From contig NZ_JADIKM010000002.1 in the NCBI RefSeq assembly GCF_044904665.1, positions 372,001 through 436,000 on the forward strand: DNA of 64,000 bases. The letters run 5' to 3'. The DNA comes from Dyella_A ginsengisoli (GTDB taxonomy: Bacteria; Pseudomonadota; Gammaproteobacteria; Xanthomonadales; Rhodanobacteraceae). Both the position numbers and the translations under genes were made by a program. Numbering within the stretch: the stretch's first letter is position 1; each line of letters starts with the position of its first letter. Shown piece after piece: positions 25,596 to 34,784 of the stretch. The notes under the pieces are model-generated. The model was given only the letters and a program-made list of their open reading frames with translations, made no database searches and was not told the DNA's origin.

Positions 25596-26819
25596 TCATA
25601 CCGACCGCGTCGCCACCACCGGCGGCACGGCCGCGGCGCGCAGCGCCGGGCCGAGCACGGCGGCCTGGCCGATCAGCCACAGCGCGATGGCGCCGACCGG
25701 CAGGTAGATCGCCGGCAGGCGGGGCAGCTCGTAGTGATGCATCAGGAACAGGTTGATGCCGTAGGCCAGCGCCATGCCCAGCGCGATGCCCAGCGTGGCG
25801 AGCAGGAAGTTCTCGGTCTGGAAGTAGTGCAGGATGTTGCCGCGCGTGGCGCCCAGCGCACGGCGCACGCCGATCTGTCGGCGCCGCTGCGCCACCCAGA
25901 AGCTGCCCAACCCCACGATGCCCAGCGCGGTCACCACCAGCAGCGCCACGCACACGCCGGCAAGCAGCGTGGCCATGGCGCGGTCCTCGCGGAAGAAGTC
26001 GCGGCGCATGTCGCTCATCAGGTGCTTGTTGATCACCACGCGGTGCGGGTCGGTTTTCTTCAGCGCCGCGATGGCCGCCTGCAGCACGCGCTCGCGATCG
26101 CCGGGGGCGGTGCGGATGGCGAACTGGCTGTTGAAAACGCGCACGGGCAGCATGCCCGAGTACTGCGCCATCGAGTCGTCCCAGATCGACGGACGCACCA
26201 GCCCCTTGACCACGCCGACCACCTGCAACGGCACCTCGCTGCCCAGGTAAATCTGCTTGCCGAGCGGGTTCTGGCCCGGCCACAGCCGTTCGGCCAGCGC
26301 CTGGGTGATCACGATGGTGCTGGGCAGCTGCTTGAGATCGCCGGCCTGCGCGGCGCGCACCACGGCATCGAAGTCGCGATAGTCCTCCGGCTGCAGCAGG
26401 CGTCCGGCTACCAGTTGCAGGCCGAAGGTCTGGATCAGGTTCTCGCCGAAGTAGGTGGTCATGTTCAGCGTGGGCAACTTCTGCTGCGGGTCGAGCTTGA
26501 TGCCGCTGTTGTTGGACGAGTTGCCAAACGGCACCTGGTTGACCGAGGCCACGTCGGTGACGCCCGGCACCTGGCGCAGCGCGGCGAGGTCTTCGGCGGT
26601 GCGGGCTTTCTCATCGGTCGCTCGACCGATGTCGGCCAGCTCCAGGTGCAGCAGCTCGCGCTCGGCGATGCCACTTGGCATGTCCATGCGCTGCAGGCGC
26701 TGGGTGATCAGGAACACCGCGTTGCACACGATGGCGCAGGTGAGCGCGATCTGCAGGATCAGCAGCGCGGCGGTGATCTTGTGCCGGCGCAGGGTGGCGA
26801 GGATGGGCAGGATTTCCAT
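25596..26819 (-). CDS. MacB/FtsX-type ABC permease, B subunit of pair 4
   Basis: A 407-residue B-type permease (MEILPILATLRRHKITAA). TM1 contains CAIVCNAVFLI; a periplasmic MacB core domain and three C-terminal membrane segments follow. The block SFWVAQRRRQIGVRRALGATRGNILHYFQTENFL differs little from B5, indicating recent common origin. It ends PPVVATRSV. ATG 26819 aligns with the other B subunits, although the frame stays open across the A4 gene. It starts 14 bases after the A4 stop, so the two are likely made together. Confidence 0.9.
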   Translation of the reverse strand: MEILPILATLRRHKITAALLILQIALTCAIVCNAVFLITQRLQRMDMPSGIAERELLHLELADIGRATDEKARTAEDLAALRQVPGVTDVASVNQVPFGNSSNNSGIKLDPQQKLPTLNMTTYFGENLIQTFGLQLVAGRLLQPEDYRDFDAVVRAAQAGDLKQLPSTIVITQALAERLWPGQNPLGKQIYLGSEVPLQVVGVVKGLVRPSIWDDSMAQYSGMLPVRVFNSQFAIRTAPGDRERVLQAAIAALKKTDPHRVVINKHLMSDMRRDFFREDRAMATLLAGVCVALLVVTALGIVGLGSFWVAQRRRQIGVRRALGATRGNILHYFQTENFLLATLGIALGMALAYGINLFLMHHYELPRLPAIYLPVGAIALWLIGQAAVLGPALRAAAVPPVVATRSV

Positions 26820-26833
26820 CGAATGCTCCGGTC

Positions 26834-28138
26834 TCAGTTGCTTTTCAGTTGCAGGGCGGGCGTGACCTGGCAGGCGCGCCAGGCGGGCAGCAGGCCGGCC
26901 AGCAGGCTGGCACCCACGGCGAGCGCGAAGGTGGTGAGCAGCATCGCCGGATCGAGCTGGGCGAGCTTGGCGTAGTCGGACGGCTGATGCCGCACCGCCC
27001 ACAGGCCGAGCAGTGCGAGACCGAGCCCGCCGATGCCGCCGGCCAGGCCGATCACCCCGGACTCGACCAGCAGCTGCGCGAACACGTTGCGGCGCGACGC
27101 GCCCAGCGCGCGGCGCACGCCCAGCTCGCCGGCGCGGCGCATGAACTTGGCCAGCATCAACCCCACGGTGTTCACCAGGCACACCAGGAGGAAGCCGAAC
27201 GCGAGATACACCTGCAGCCGCACGTCGCTCGGCACCACCTTGTTGAAGTCCAGCCACTCCATCAGGCTGCGCAGCCTCACGTTGGGCGGACGCTGGAAGC
27301 GGCCCAGCGACTGCTGCTCCTGCGAGTAGTGGGTGAGGTAATCCTTGTAAGCCGCCACCTGCGAGGCGCCATCGAGCTGCACCCAGAACTGCAGCCACAC
27401 GCAGGTGGCGGTTTCCAGATGCTCGTCGTCGCCGCCGCCGCGGCCCCAGCAGTCCATCGAGCCGTTGCGGTCCAGCCGCAGGTCGCGGAAGGTGGTGAGC
27501 GGCAGGAACACGTCTTCCAGCGCGCGATAGCCGCCCATGTTGAGGTCGTAGAAGTGCGGGTTCGGCCGCCAGCTGTCGAGCACGCCCACCACGCGGAAGC
27601 CGGTGTCCTTGATGCGCAGCGTCTGGCCGGTGCTGTCCTTGCCGCCGAACAGCTTGTCGTTGAGCTCGCGGGTGATCACCACCACGCGCGCCTTGGCATC
27701 GTCGTCCGCCGCATTCCAGCCGTGGCCGTAGAGAAACGGCGCCTTGAACATCGCGAAGAAATCCGCCGTGGTGTAGCGCGCGTCGCTGAAGAACGGGTCC
27801 ATGCCCGACTGCGCCGGCTGCACCGGCACCGCGCCGCCGGCCATCAGCGCCTGGCGCGTGCCGCGGTGCGCCTTGAGCAGGTTCATGCCGTCGATCCAGG
27901 TAACCTGCGCGGGCGGCTCCTTGCCCGGCTCGTAGCCGTCCTTGTCCTGGGGATCGAGCTGCGGATAGAACAGCGTGCCGCTTGAGCCGGGAATCGGATC
28001 GCCCGAGAGCACGTGGAACACGGTCAGCGTAGTCATGCTGGCGCCGATGCCCAGCGCCACGGCAAACACCATCAACGCGGTGAGCGCCTTGTTGCGCCTG
28101 AGGCTGCGCAGGGCCAGGTCGAGGTAGTACTGGAACAT
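26834..28138 (-). CDS. MacB/FtsX-type ABC permease, A subunit of pair 4
   Basis: A 434-residue A-type permease (MFQYYLDLALRSLRRNK). TM1 at about 19-43, periplasmic domain with C230 and C246 (CWG...CVW), C-terminal FtsX segments with ELGVRRALGASRRNVFAQLL and the second-group signature GLWAVRHQPSDYAKLAQLD; it ends ALQLKSN. ATG 28138 is preferred to an in-frame start inside the upstream REP element. This is the first gene of the second group of pairs and the closest relative of A6 by the shared YPQLDP, HYSQEQ and LGRFQRPPN blocks. Confidence 0.9.
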   Translation of the reverse strand: MFQYYLDLALRSLRRNKALTALMVFAVALGIGASMTTLTVFHVLSGDPIPGSSGTLFYPQLDPQDKDGYEPGKEPPAQVTWIDGMNLLKAHRGTRQALMAGGAVPVQPAQSGMDPFFSDARYTTADFFAMFKAPFLYGHGWNAADDDAKARVVVITRELNDKLFGGKDSTGQTLRIKDTGFRVVGVLDSWRPNPHFYDLNMGGYRALEDVFLPLTTFRDLRLDRNGSMDCWGRGGGDDEHLETATCVWLQFWVQLDGASQVAAYKDYLTHYSQEQQSLGRFQRPPNVRLRSLMEWLDFNKVVPSDVRLQVYLAFGFLLVCLVNTVGLMLAKFMRRAGELGVRRALGASRRNVFAQLLVESGVIGLAGGIGGLGLALLGLWAVRHQPSDYAKLAQLDPAMLLTTFALAVGASLLAGLLPAWRACQVTPALQLKSN

Positions 28139-28171
28139 CGTCGTCACTCCGCACGCATCGTCAAATTTCCG

Positions 28172-28252
28172 GTAGGAGCCCGCCCGCGGGCGATGCCTTT
28201 CGCGCTGTAGCCACAGCAAAGCCAATTGCATCGCCCGTGAGCGGGCTCCTAC
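28172..28252. repeat. REP double hairpin 3 (between B3 and A4)
   Basis: Left arm 28172-28196 (GTAGGAGCCCGCCCGCGGGC...) and inverted right arm 28228-28252 pair over 25 bases with two mismatches. It marks the boundary between the first three permease pairs, which have no REP between them, and the last three, each preceded by one. Confidence 0.83.
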
Positions 28253-28276
28253 GAGTGGGCTTTTTCATCGGGATCG

Positions 28277-29521
28277 TCATGCCGACCTCGTGGCCGCGAT
28301 CGGTGGCAATCGTGAGGCGCGGCGGGCCGGCACGAACACCGCGGCCTGCCCGATCAGGAGCAGTGCCGCCGCACCGCTGAGCACATAGATCATCGGGATT
28401 CGCGGCGCCGCCACGTGCAGCATCAGCCAGAGGTTCAACCCGAGCGCGAACAACGCCCCAAGCACCACGCCAACACTGGCCATCAGGAGGTTCTCCGCCT
28501 GGAAGTAGCGCAGGATGTCGATCCGGCGTGCACCGAGCGCGCGGCGGATGCCGATCTGCCGCTGACGCTGACCTACCCAGAAACTGGTGAGTCCGACGAT
28601 GCCGGCGGCGGTGACACCGAGCAGGATCAGGCAGACCGTCGCCAGCAGCATCACCGTGCCGCGATCGCCCCGATAAGCCTTGCCACGAATCTCGCGCATG
28701 CTTTGCGCGCCCCAGGTATCGGGCATCTCGCGCATCGGATCGAGCGCGAACAGCGCCTCGCGCGCGGCACGCATGACGGCTTGCTCACGGCTCGGTCGCA
28801 CGCGTAGCGCGTAGCTCGCGGTGGGGCCGTCCAGCCGCACGGGCACCAGCACGGAGTCGTACGCCCAGCTATTCCCCCACGCCGCAACGGTGGGTGTCTG
28901 CAAGCGCTCGACGATGCCTACGATGGTGGCCGGCCGCACATCCAAGTAGATCGTCTTGCCCAACGCATCGCCGCGAGGGAACAGCGCGTCGGCCACCGAT
29001 TGCGTCACGATCACGACCGATGCGGCGCGCGGACTGCGAATGGTGTGATGGTCGATTTCGGCAGCGGTGAAGTTGCGGCCCGCAACCAGCTTCAGGCCAA
29101 GCGTGGGCAGCAGGCGCTCGTCGCCGTAGTAGAGCGCGGCCTGGCCGGCGGGCTGCTTCTGCTCGGGCGCGGTGCGCAGCCCCGCGCTCCACATCGATCC
29201 CTGCAACGGCAGGCTTTCGCTGGCAGCGACATCGATCACGTCGGGCAGCCGGCGCAGTACATCGAGGTCGGCACGCTGCATCGCGTCCAGTCGCTCCGTG
29301 GCCGCGTCGTCCTCCGTATCGGGCGCATCCAGCCAGGTTTGTGAGATACGTACCAAGCCTTCCTCCTGCACACCGGTCGGCCGGTTCAGCCGCTCGATCC
29401 GCTGGCCGATGATGAACACCGCGTTGCACACGATCGCCAGCGTCAACGCGATCTGCAGCACGATCAGCAGTACGCCGGCCTTGTGCCGTCGCAGCGCGCG
29501 GATGAGCGGGTGCAGGGTCAT
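28277..29521 (-). CDS. MacB/FtsX-type ABC permease, B subunit of pair 3
   Basis: A 414-residue B-type permease (MTLHPLIRALRRHKAGVLL). TM1 contains LTLAIVCNAVFII. The coupling block GIVGLTSFWVGQRQRQIGIRRALGARRIDIL carries the first-group signature TSFWVGQR. The tail is the most divergent of the set (PPIAATRSA instead of PPVxATRSV), and the third C-terminal segment is AAPRIPMIYVLSGAAALLL. The periplasmic domain has an acidic insertion (APDTEDDAATERLD) absent from other B subunits. ATG 29521 lies 5 bases after the A3 stop. Confidence 0.9.
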   Translation of the reverse strand: MTLHPLIRALRRHKAGVLLIVLQIALTLAIVCNAVFIIGQRIERLNRPTGVQEEGLVRISQTWLDAPDTEDDAATERLDAMQRADLDVLRRLPDVIDVAASESLPLQGSMWSAGLRTAPEQKQPAGQAALYYGDERLLPTLGLKLVAGRNFTAAEIDHHTIRSPRAASVVIVTQSVADALFPRGDALGKTIYLDVRPATIVGIVERLQTPTVAAWGNSWAYDSVLVPVRLDGPTASYALRVRPSREQAVMRAAREALFALDPMREMPDTWGAQSMREIRGKAYRGDRGTVMLLATVCLILLGVTAAGIVGLTSFWVGQRQRQIGIRRALGARRIDILRYFQAENLLMASVGVVLGALFALGLNLWLMLHVAAPRIPMIYVLSGAAALLLIGQAAVFVPARRASRLPPIAATRSA

Positions 29522-29526
29522 GGCGG

Positions 29527-30840
29527 TCAATCCGACTTGAGCTGCCACGCAGGCTGTACCTGCGCCGCGCGATAGGTGGGATACAGCGCGGCCAGCATGG
29601 TGCACAGCACCGCCAAGGTGAGCGTGGAGAACAGCAGCCGGAGGTCGATCTGCGCCAACGCGGCTAGCCGTGGTGGCAGCACGGCGCCGATCGCCAGTAC
29701 GCCAAGACCCGTCAGCGCGAGCCCCAGCGCGCCGCCGACGAGGCCGATCACGCCGGCCTCCGTGAGGAACTGCGCGTAGATCGCCCCACGCGCTGCGCCC
29801 AGCGCACGGCGCACACCGATCTCGCCGCTGCGGCGCAGGAACTTCGCCAGCAGCAGACCTACCGTATTGACCAGGCACACGATCAGCAGGCCCAGCGCCA
29901 CCAGGAATGACACCCGCGTGTCGCCCGGTACGACGCGCTCCGCTTCGAGGAACGCGGGAAGATCGCGCAGGCGGTTATTGGGCTCGCCCTGGAAACGTCC
30001 AGCACGGCGCTGCTCGGCAGCGTAGTCGTCCAGATAGCGGCGATACGCGGCGACCTGTGCAGGCGTGTCCAACTGGGCGAGAAAGGTGATCCACACGCAA
30101 CTGGACTGCTGCAGGCCGGCGAAGCCCGGGCGGGTGGGATCCTGGTCGCAGGCGGTGCGGCCATTGACCAGGTTGGCGGCGATGGCTCGCGTGAATGGCA
30201 TGAACACCGCCGGCCCCTCGCGGCTGTAGCCGTCGGTGCCGAACACGTCATAGAACACCGGTTGCGGGTTCCAGTCATCGAGCACGCCGACCACGCGATA
30301 GTCACGCCCGGCCACATTCAACGTCTGGCCCACGCTATCGGCACCGCCGAAGGCGCGGTCGTTGAGCGCGCGACCGATCACCACCACCGATGCAGCGGCT
30401 GCATCCTCTTGCGTGCTCCATCCCTGTCCGAACAGGAAGGGTGCGTCGACCATGGAAAAAAAATCGCCGTACACCGCGTATCCGCCCACGGTCGACGGAT
30501 GCTGCCCCGCCCGCTCCGGGAACACCGCCGGCCCAATGCCGTAAATGGCCGACTGCTTCACCGCGCGGTGATCACGCATTAGGGCCAGCGCGTCGACGTA
30601 GCTGAGCGCATCGGGCGGCTCGCCGTTGGCGCTGCGCCCGGATGCGCCCCATATCTCCAGCTGTGGCACGAACAGGTGCGACGATTTCCACGGGATCGGA
30701 TCGCCGGACGCTGCCCGGAACACCGACCAGGTAGTCATGCACGCACCCACACCGAAACCGACCGCCAGCACCATTAGCGCTGTCAGCCCGGGGCTGCGGC
30801 GCAAACTGCGCCAAGCCAGATCGATGTAGTAGCCGAACAT
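29527..30840 (-). CDS. MacB/FtsX-type ABC permease, A subunit of pair 3
   Basis: A 437-residue A-type permease (MFGYYIDLAWRSLRRSPGL). TM1 about 19-43, a periplasmic domain with C231 and C248 (the second followed by VW), and three C-terminal membrane segments with EIGVRRALGAARGAIYAQFL. It ends AWQLKSD, close to the AWQLKSN of A1 and A2, and shares with them VFGVGACMTT-like TM1 and DPIPxKS. No ATPase domain is present. B3 follows after 5 bases and the gap to B2 upstream is 63 bases, without a REP element. Confidence 0.9.
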   Translation of the reverse strand: MFGYYIDLAWRSLRRSPGLTALMVLAVGFGVGACMTTWSVFRAASGDPIPWKSSHLFVPQLEIWGASGRSANGEPPDALSYVDALALMRDHRAVKQSAIYGIGPAVFPERAGQHPSTVGGYAVYGDFFSMVDAPFLFGQGWSTQEDAAAASVVVIGRALNDRAFGGADSVGQTLNVAGRDYRVVGVLDDWNPQPVFYDVFGTDGYSREGPAVFMPFTRAIAANLVNGRTACDQDPTRPGFAGLQQSSCVWITFLAQLDTPAQVAAYRRYLDDYAAEQRRAGRFQGEPNNRLRDLPAFLEAERVVPGDTRVSFLVALGLLIVCLVNTVGLLLAKFLRRSGEIGVRRALGAARGAIYAQFLTEAGVIGLVGGALGLALTGLGVLAIGAVLPPRLAALAQIDLRLLFSTLTLAVLCTMLAALYPTYRAAQVQPAWQLKSD

Positions 30841-30903
30841 TGCGTGAAGTGCCCTAGTGACGAGGAAATGGCGTGGCGGCTGAAGATCTTGTTTGGTCCG
30901 GTG

Positions 30904-32145
30904 TCACACGCTGCGTGTCGCCTCCACCGGCGGCACGCGCGAGGCGCGCAGCGCCGGGGCGAGCACGGCGGCCTGTCCCAGCAGCAGCAGCGCGACGACG
31001 CCGACGCCCACGTAGGCCATCGACATGGGATCCATGGCGAAACGGGTCACCGTCCACAGGTTGAAGATGATCGCGAGCACGGTCCCGAGCGCCACGCCTG
31101 CCGCGCTGATGAGGAAGTTCTCGGTGAGGAAGTACGCGAGGATGTCGCGCTGCCGTGCGCCCAGCGCGCGGCGCACGCCGATCTGCTTGCGGCGCTGGCC
31201 CACCCAGAAGCTGGTGAGGCCCACGATGCCCGCCGCAGTGACCGCCAGCAGCACCACGCAGATGATGCCCATGAGCACGGCCATGCCGCGGTCGCTATCG
31301 AAAACCTTCTGGCGGATGGTGGCGTAGTCCTGGATGCCGTCCTTCGGATCAATGATGCGCATGCGGCTTTGCACGTACAGCGCCTTGGGCGCCTCGCGCA
31401 TCGCAGCGGCAAGCTGGCCAGGTTTGGCGCGCACGATGTAGTAAATACCTTTCGAATCATCCGCCCGTAACGGCCAAATCAGCGCCTGCCCGGCGTAGCT
31501 GTTACTCGACGAATCCACGCCTTGCCGATGCAACGGATCGACGATGCCGATGATGGTGCTGGGGGTGGTGCCCATCGCATAGAAGCTCTTGCCCAGCGCA
31601 TTGCCATCGGGGAACAGGCGATCGGCCAGCGCCTTGCTTACGATCGCCGTCGACGGGGTGATCGCCTGCTGGGTGCCCATCACCATCACCTCGTCGGGAC
31701 GGAAGTTGCGCCCCGCGACCAGCTTCAGGCCCAGCGTGTCGATGAAATGCTCGTCGCCGGTGTATACCGCCGCATCCGTGGTCGGCTTGACCTGATCGGG
31801 CGTCATGGTGACGAAATTGTCCCAGCCGCCGCCCCGCAGCGGGTAACCGCTGGCGGGCGCGGCGTCGAGCACGGCGGGCAATTGCCGGAGCGCGGTCAGA
31901 TCGGCGCGTACTTGCGCATCGACCTGCTCTGTCGAGCGATTCATGTCGGCCCACATGTTGGCGATGACAAACACGTTTGCTTCGTCCACGCCGCTGGCCT
32001 GAGACAAATTGGCCAGTCGCTGGTGGATGATGAAAAACGCATTGCACACGATGGCGAGTGTCAGCGCGATCTGCAGCGCGATCAGCAGGGTGCCTGCCTT
32101 GTGCCGGCGCAGCGCGACGAGGATGGGCCTGATTTGAATATTCAT
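30904..32145 (-). CDS. MacB/FtsX-type ABC permease, B subunit of pair 2
   Basis: A 413-residue B-type permease (MNIQIRPILVALRRHKAG). TM1 contains LTLAIVCNAFFII, the periplasmic domain spans about 45-285, and the C-terminal part has GIVGLTSFWVGQRRKQIGVRRALGARQRDIL, almost identical to B1. It ends PPVEATRSV. The high similarity with B1 in both N- and C-terminal parts, with strong divergence in the periplasmic domain, suggests that the periplasmic domain is where the paralogues differ in substrate. The start lies 10 bases after the A2 stop. Confidence 0.9.
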   Translation of the reverse strand: MNIQIRPILVALRRHKAGTLLIALQIALTLAIVCNAFFIIHQRLANLSQASGVDEANVFVIANMWADMNRSTEQVDAQVRADLTALRQLPAVLDAAPASGYPLRGGGWDNFVTMTPDQVKPTTDAAVYTGDEHFIDTLGLKLVAGRNFRPDEVMVMGTQQAITPSTAIVSKALADRLFPDGNALGKSFYAMGTTPSTIIGIVDPLHRQGVDSSSNSYAGQALIWPLRADDSKGIYYIVRAKPGQLAAAMREAPKALYVQSRMRIIDPKDGIQDYATIRQKVFDSDRGMAVLMGIICVVLLAVTAAGIVGLTSFWVGQRRKQIGVRRALGARQRDILAYFLTENFLISAAGVALGTVLAIIFNLWTVTRFAMDPMSMAYVGVGVVALLLLGQAAVLAPALRASRVPPVEATRSV

Positions 32146-32155
32146 GGCTTGCTCC

Positions 32156-33469
32156 TCAGTTCGATTTCAATTGCCAGGCCGGCTGCACGTGCGCCGCACG
32201 CCACGCCGGGTAGAACGCCGCCATCACGGTGGCGGCGATGGCCACGGCAAACGTGAGTGCCACCAGCGACGGATCGAGCCTGGCCAGCTTCGCGATTTCC
32301 GGCCGGAACAACACGCCCACGCCCCCTACGCCCGCCGCCGTGAGCAGCAACCCCACCAGGCCGCCGGCCAGGCCCACCGTGCCGGCCTCGACCAGGTATT
32401 GCGCATAGATCTCGCCGCGCGTCGCGCCCAGGGCGCGGCGCACGCCGATCTCGCCGGCACGCCGCATGAATTTCGCCAGCAGCAGGCCGATGGTGTTGAC
32501 CAGGCAAATCAGGAAGAAACCCAGCGCCACTGCCAGCGAGATGCGACTCTCCGGCGGCACCACCTGTTCGTAGTCCATCCACTGCATCACGTCGCGCAAT
32601 CGCACGTTCGGCACCCAGTTGAAGCGGCCCGCGTGCTGTTGCTCGGTGGCATAGTTGGTGAGGAAGCGACGATAGCCGGCGATCTCGGCCGGGCTGTCCA
32701 GCTCCACCCACGGCGTGATCCACACGCAGTTGCTCTGCAGGTACTCCTGCCAAGTGGTGAAGCTGAGCGAACCGCGGCAACTGTTGCGGCCGCCGGTGCG
32801 CATCTGCAAATCCAGCGCGCGGTTGAACACCATGTAGATGTCCGGTTCGTCGGCAAAGCCGCTGGTGCTGAACAGGTCGTAGAAGCGTGGGCGCGGGTTC
32901 CAGTGCCTGGCAACGCCCACGATACGGTAATCGTGACCGCCAAGGTTGAGCGTGCGCCCCACACTGTCGGCACCGCCGAACAGCTTTTGATCGAGCACGT
33001 CACTGATGACGACATCAGCGGCGCGCGCGGCGTCGTCCTGTTCGCTCCAGCCGCTGCCGTAGCGGAACGGCACCTCAAACATGGCAAAGAAATCGCTGGT
33101 AACCGCATAGCCGTTGGCGTTCAAGGGCAGATCGCGATTGCCACCCGGTATCACCGAGAGTTGCACCGGGTACAGCAGCGTCTGGCGCTTCGCCCGGTGC
33201 GCATGCATCAGCGCCATGGCATCGATGAAGCCAAGGGCCTCCGCCGGCTCGCCGCCCTTCAGGTTTTGCTGTGGGCCCCAGGCATCGACCTGCGGCGTGA
33301 ACAGCCGCGCCGACTTGTCGGGAATGGGGTTGCCCGACACCGCGCGGAACACCGAGTAGGTGATCATCGATGCGGCCACGCCGAAGCCGATCGCCATGAC
33401 CATCAACGCGGTGAGCATCGGGTTGCGCCGCAGGCTGTGCCATGCAAGGTCGATGTAGTAGCCGAACAT
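32156..33469 (-). CDS. MacB/FtsX-type ABC permease, A subunit of pair 2
   Basis: A 437-residue A-type permease (MFGYYIDLAWHSLRRNPML). TM1 about 19-43 (LTALMVMAIGFGVAASMI). The periplasmic domain has the cysteine pair C231/C248 with CVW, and the FtsX domain has EIGVRRALGATRGEIYAQYL. It ends AWQLKSN. It is the closest relative of A1 in the membrane parts (GLAGGLxGLLLTAxGV). B2 follows 10 bases later. Upstream, 66 bases separate it from B1. Confidence 0.9.
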   Translation of the reverse strand: MFGYYIDLAWHSLRRNPMLTALMVMAIGFGVAASMITYSVFRAVSGNPIPDKSARLFTPQVDAWGPQQNLKGGEPAEALGFIDAMALMHAHRAKRQTLLYPVQLSVIPGGNRDLPLNANGYAVTSDFFAMFEVPFRYGSGWSEQDDAARAADVVISDVLDQKLFGGADSVGRTLNLGGHDYRIVGVARHWNPRPRFYDLFSTSGFADEPDIYMVFNRALDLQMRTGGRNSCRGSLSFTTWQEYLQSNCVWITPWVELDSPAEIAGYRRFLTNYATEQQHAGRFNWVPNVRLRDVMQWMDYEQVVPPESRISLAVALGFFLICLVNTIGLLLAKFMRRAGEIGVRRALGATRGEIYAQYLVEAGTVGLAGGLVGLLLTAAGVGGVGVLFRPEIAKLARLDPSLVALTFAVAIAATVMAAFYPAWRAAHVQPAWQLKSN

Positions 33470-33535
33470 CGCGTGATGTGTCCTTGGCGGGAGTGAGGGT
33501 ACGGACGGAATCGGGTCAGGCGGGCAAACGTCCGG

Positions 33536-34771
33536 TTACACGCTGCGGGTGGCCTCCACCGGCGGCACGCGCGAGGCGCGCAGCGCAGGAGCGAGCACGG
33601 CGCCCTGGCCGATCAGCAGCAGCGCGACGACGCCGACGGCGACATAGACCATGGAGAGGCGATGCATCTCGAAGTGGGTAACCATCCACAGGTTCAGACC
33701 TATCGCCATGGCCGTGCCCACCACCACACCGGCCACGCCGATCAGCAGATTCTCGGTGAGGAAGTAGCTGAGGATGTCGTTGCGGGTGGCGCCCAGCGCG
33801 CGGCGAACGCCGATCTGCTTGCGGCGCTGGCCGACCCAGAAGCTGGTGAGGCCCACGATGCCCGCCGCGGTGATCGCCAGCAGCACCACGCATACCACGC
33901 TCATCAGCAGGGCCATGCCGCGATCGGTCTTGTAGGCGTTCTCGCGCACCTGGGCGAAGGTGCGCACACCGGTCTCATCGCGCAGCACGCGCATGCGGTT
34001 GGTCTTGAACAGCAGTGCGGGAACCGACTTCGTCATGGCGTCGAGGCGACCGGGCTCGGTGCGGATCAGGTAGCTGCCGAACGAGCCGGTGAGCTGCAGC
34101 GGCAGCAGCACGGAGTGCTCCATGAAGCTGTCGGCAAAGGTGCCGTTCCACGGCGTCTGCAGGCGCTCGACGATGCCGATGATGGTGCTGGGCTTGGGCG
34201 TGCCCATGATGTAGACGTTCTTGCCCAGCGCCGAGCCGTCCGGGAAGACCTTGTCGGCCAGCGCCTTGCTGGCGATGATCTGCGCCGGCGCCTCGACTTC
34301 CTTGGCATCCTTCCAGCTGATTTCGTCGGAGCGGAAGTTGCGCCCGGCGACGAGCTTCAGGCCCATCGTGGCGAGCGCGTGGTCGTCGGCGAAATACAGC
34401 GTGCTGGCGGTGATCGGCTTCTTCGCATCGGGATCGAGCTGCACGCCCATCGACCAGCCGCCGCCGCGCAGCGGGTACGAGTTGATGGCGGTGGCGTCTA
34501 CCACGCCGGGCATCTGGCGCAGCGCGGCGAGATCGGCCTTCACCAGCGGCTCGCTGCTCTTGGTCTCGTTGCCGACAAAGCGGTTCTGGATCGCCAGCAG
34601 GTTGGTTTCCACCATGCCGGTAGGACGCGCCACGCGCGCCAGTCGCTCGCGGATGATGAAGGTGGCGTTGCACACGATGGCCAGGGTGAGCGCGATCTGC
34701 ATCGCGATCAGCAGCGTGCCGGCCTTGTGCCGCTTGAGCGCGGCGAGGATGGGTTGGATCTGCAGGTTCAT
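33536..34771 (-). CDS. MacB/FtsX-type ABC permease, B subunit of pair 1
   Basis: A 411-residue B-type permease (MNLQIQPILAALKRHKAG). TM1 contains LTLAIVCNATFII; the periplasmic MacB core domain spans about 45-285; three C-terminal membrane segments follow. The coupling block GIVGLTSFWVGQRRKQIGVRRALGATRNDIL is shared with B2. It ends PPVEATRSV. The gene begins 13 bases after the A1 stop. Its pairing with A1 is inferred from the invariant A-then-B gene order seen six times. Confidence 0.9.
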   Translation of the reverse strand: MNLQIQPILAALKRHKAGTLLIAMQIALTLAIVCNATFIIRERLARVARPTGMVETNLLAIQNRFVGNETKSSEPLVKADLAALRQMPGVVDATAINSYPLRGGGWSMGVQLDPDAKKPITASTLYFADDHALATMGLKLVAGRNFRSDEISWKDAKEVEAPAQIIASKALADKVFPDGSALGKNVYIMGTPKPSTIIGIVERLQTPWNGTFADSFMEHSVLLPLQLTGSFGSYLIRTEPGRLDAMTKSVPALLFKTNRMRVLRDETGVRTFAQVRENAYKTDRGMALLMSVVCVVLLAITAAGIVGLTSFWVGQRRKQIGVRRALGATRNDILSYFLTENLLIGVAGVVVGTAMAIGLNLWMVTHFEMHRLSMVYVAVGVVALLLIGQGAVLAPALRASRVPPVEATRSV

Positions 34772-34784
34772 CGTCGGCTCCGGA

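Noticed and set aside
22806..28252. Repeated inverted elements considered as CRISPR or insertion-sequence ends
   Set aside because: They are kilobases apart, are hairpins rather than direct repeats with spacers, and enclose permease genes rather than a transposase; REP elements explain them.
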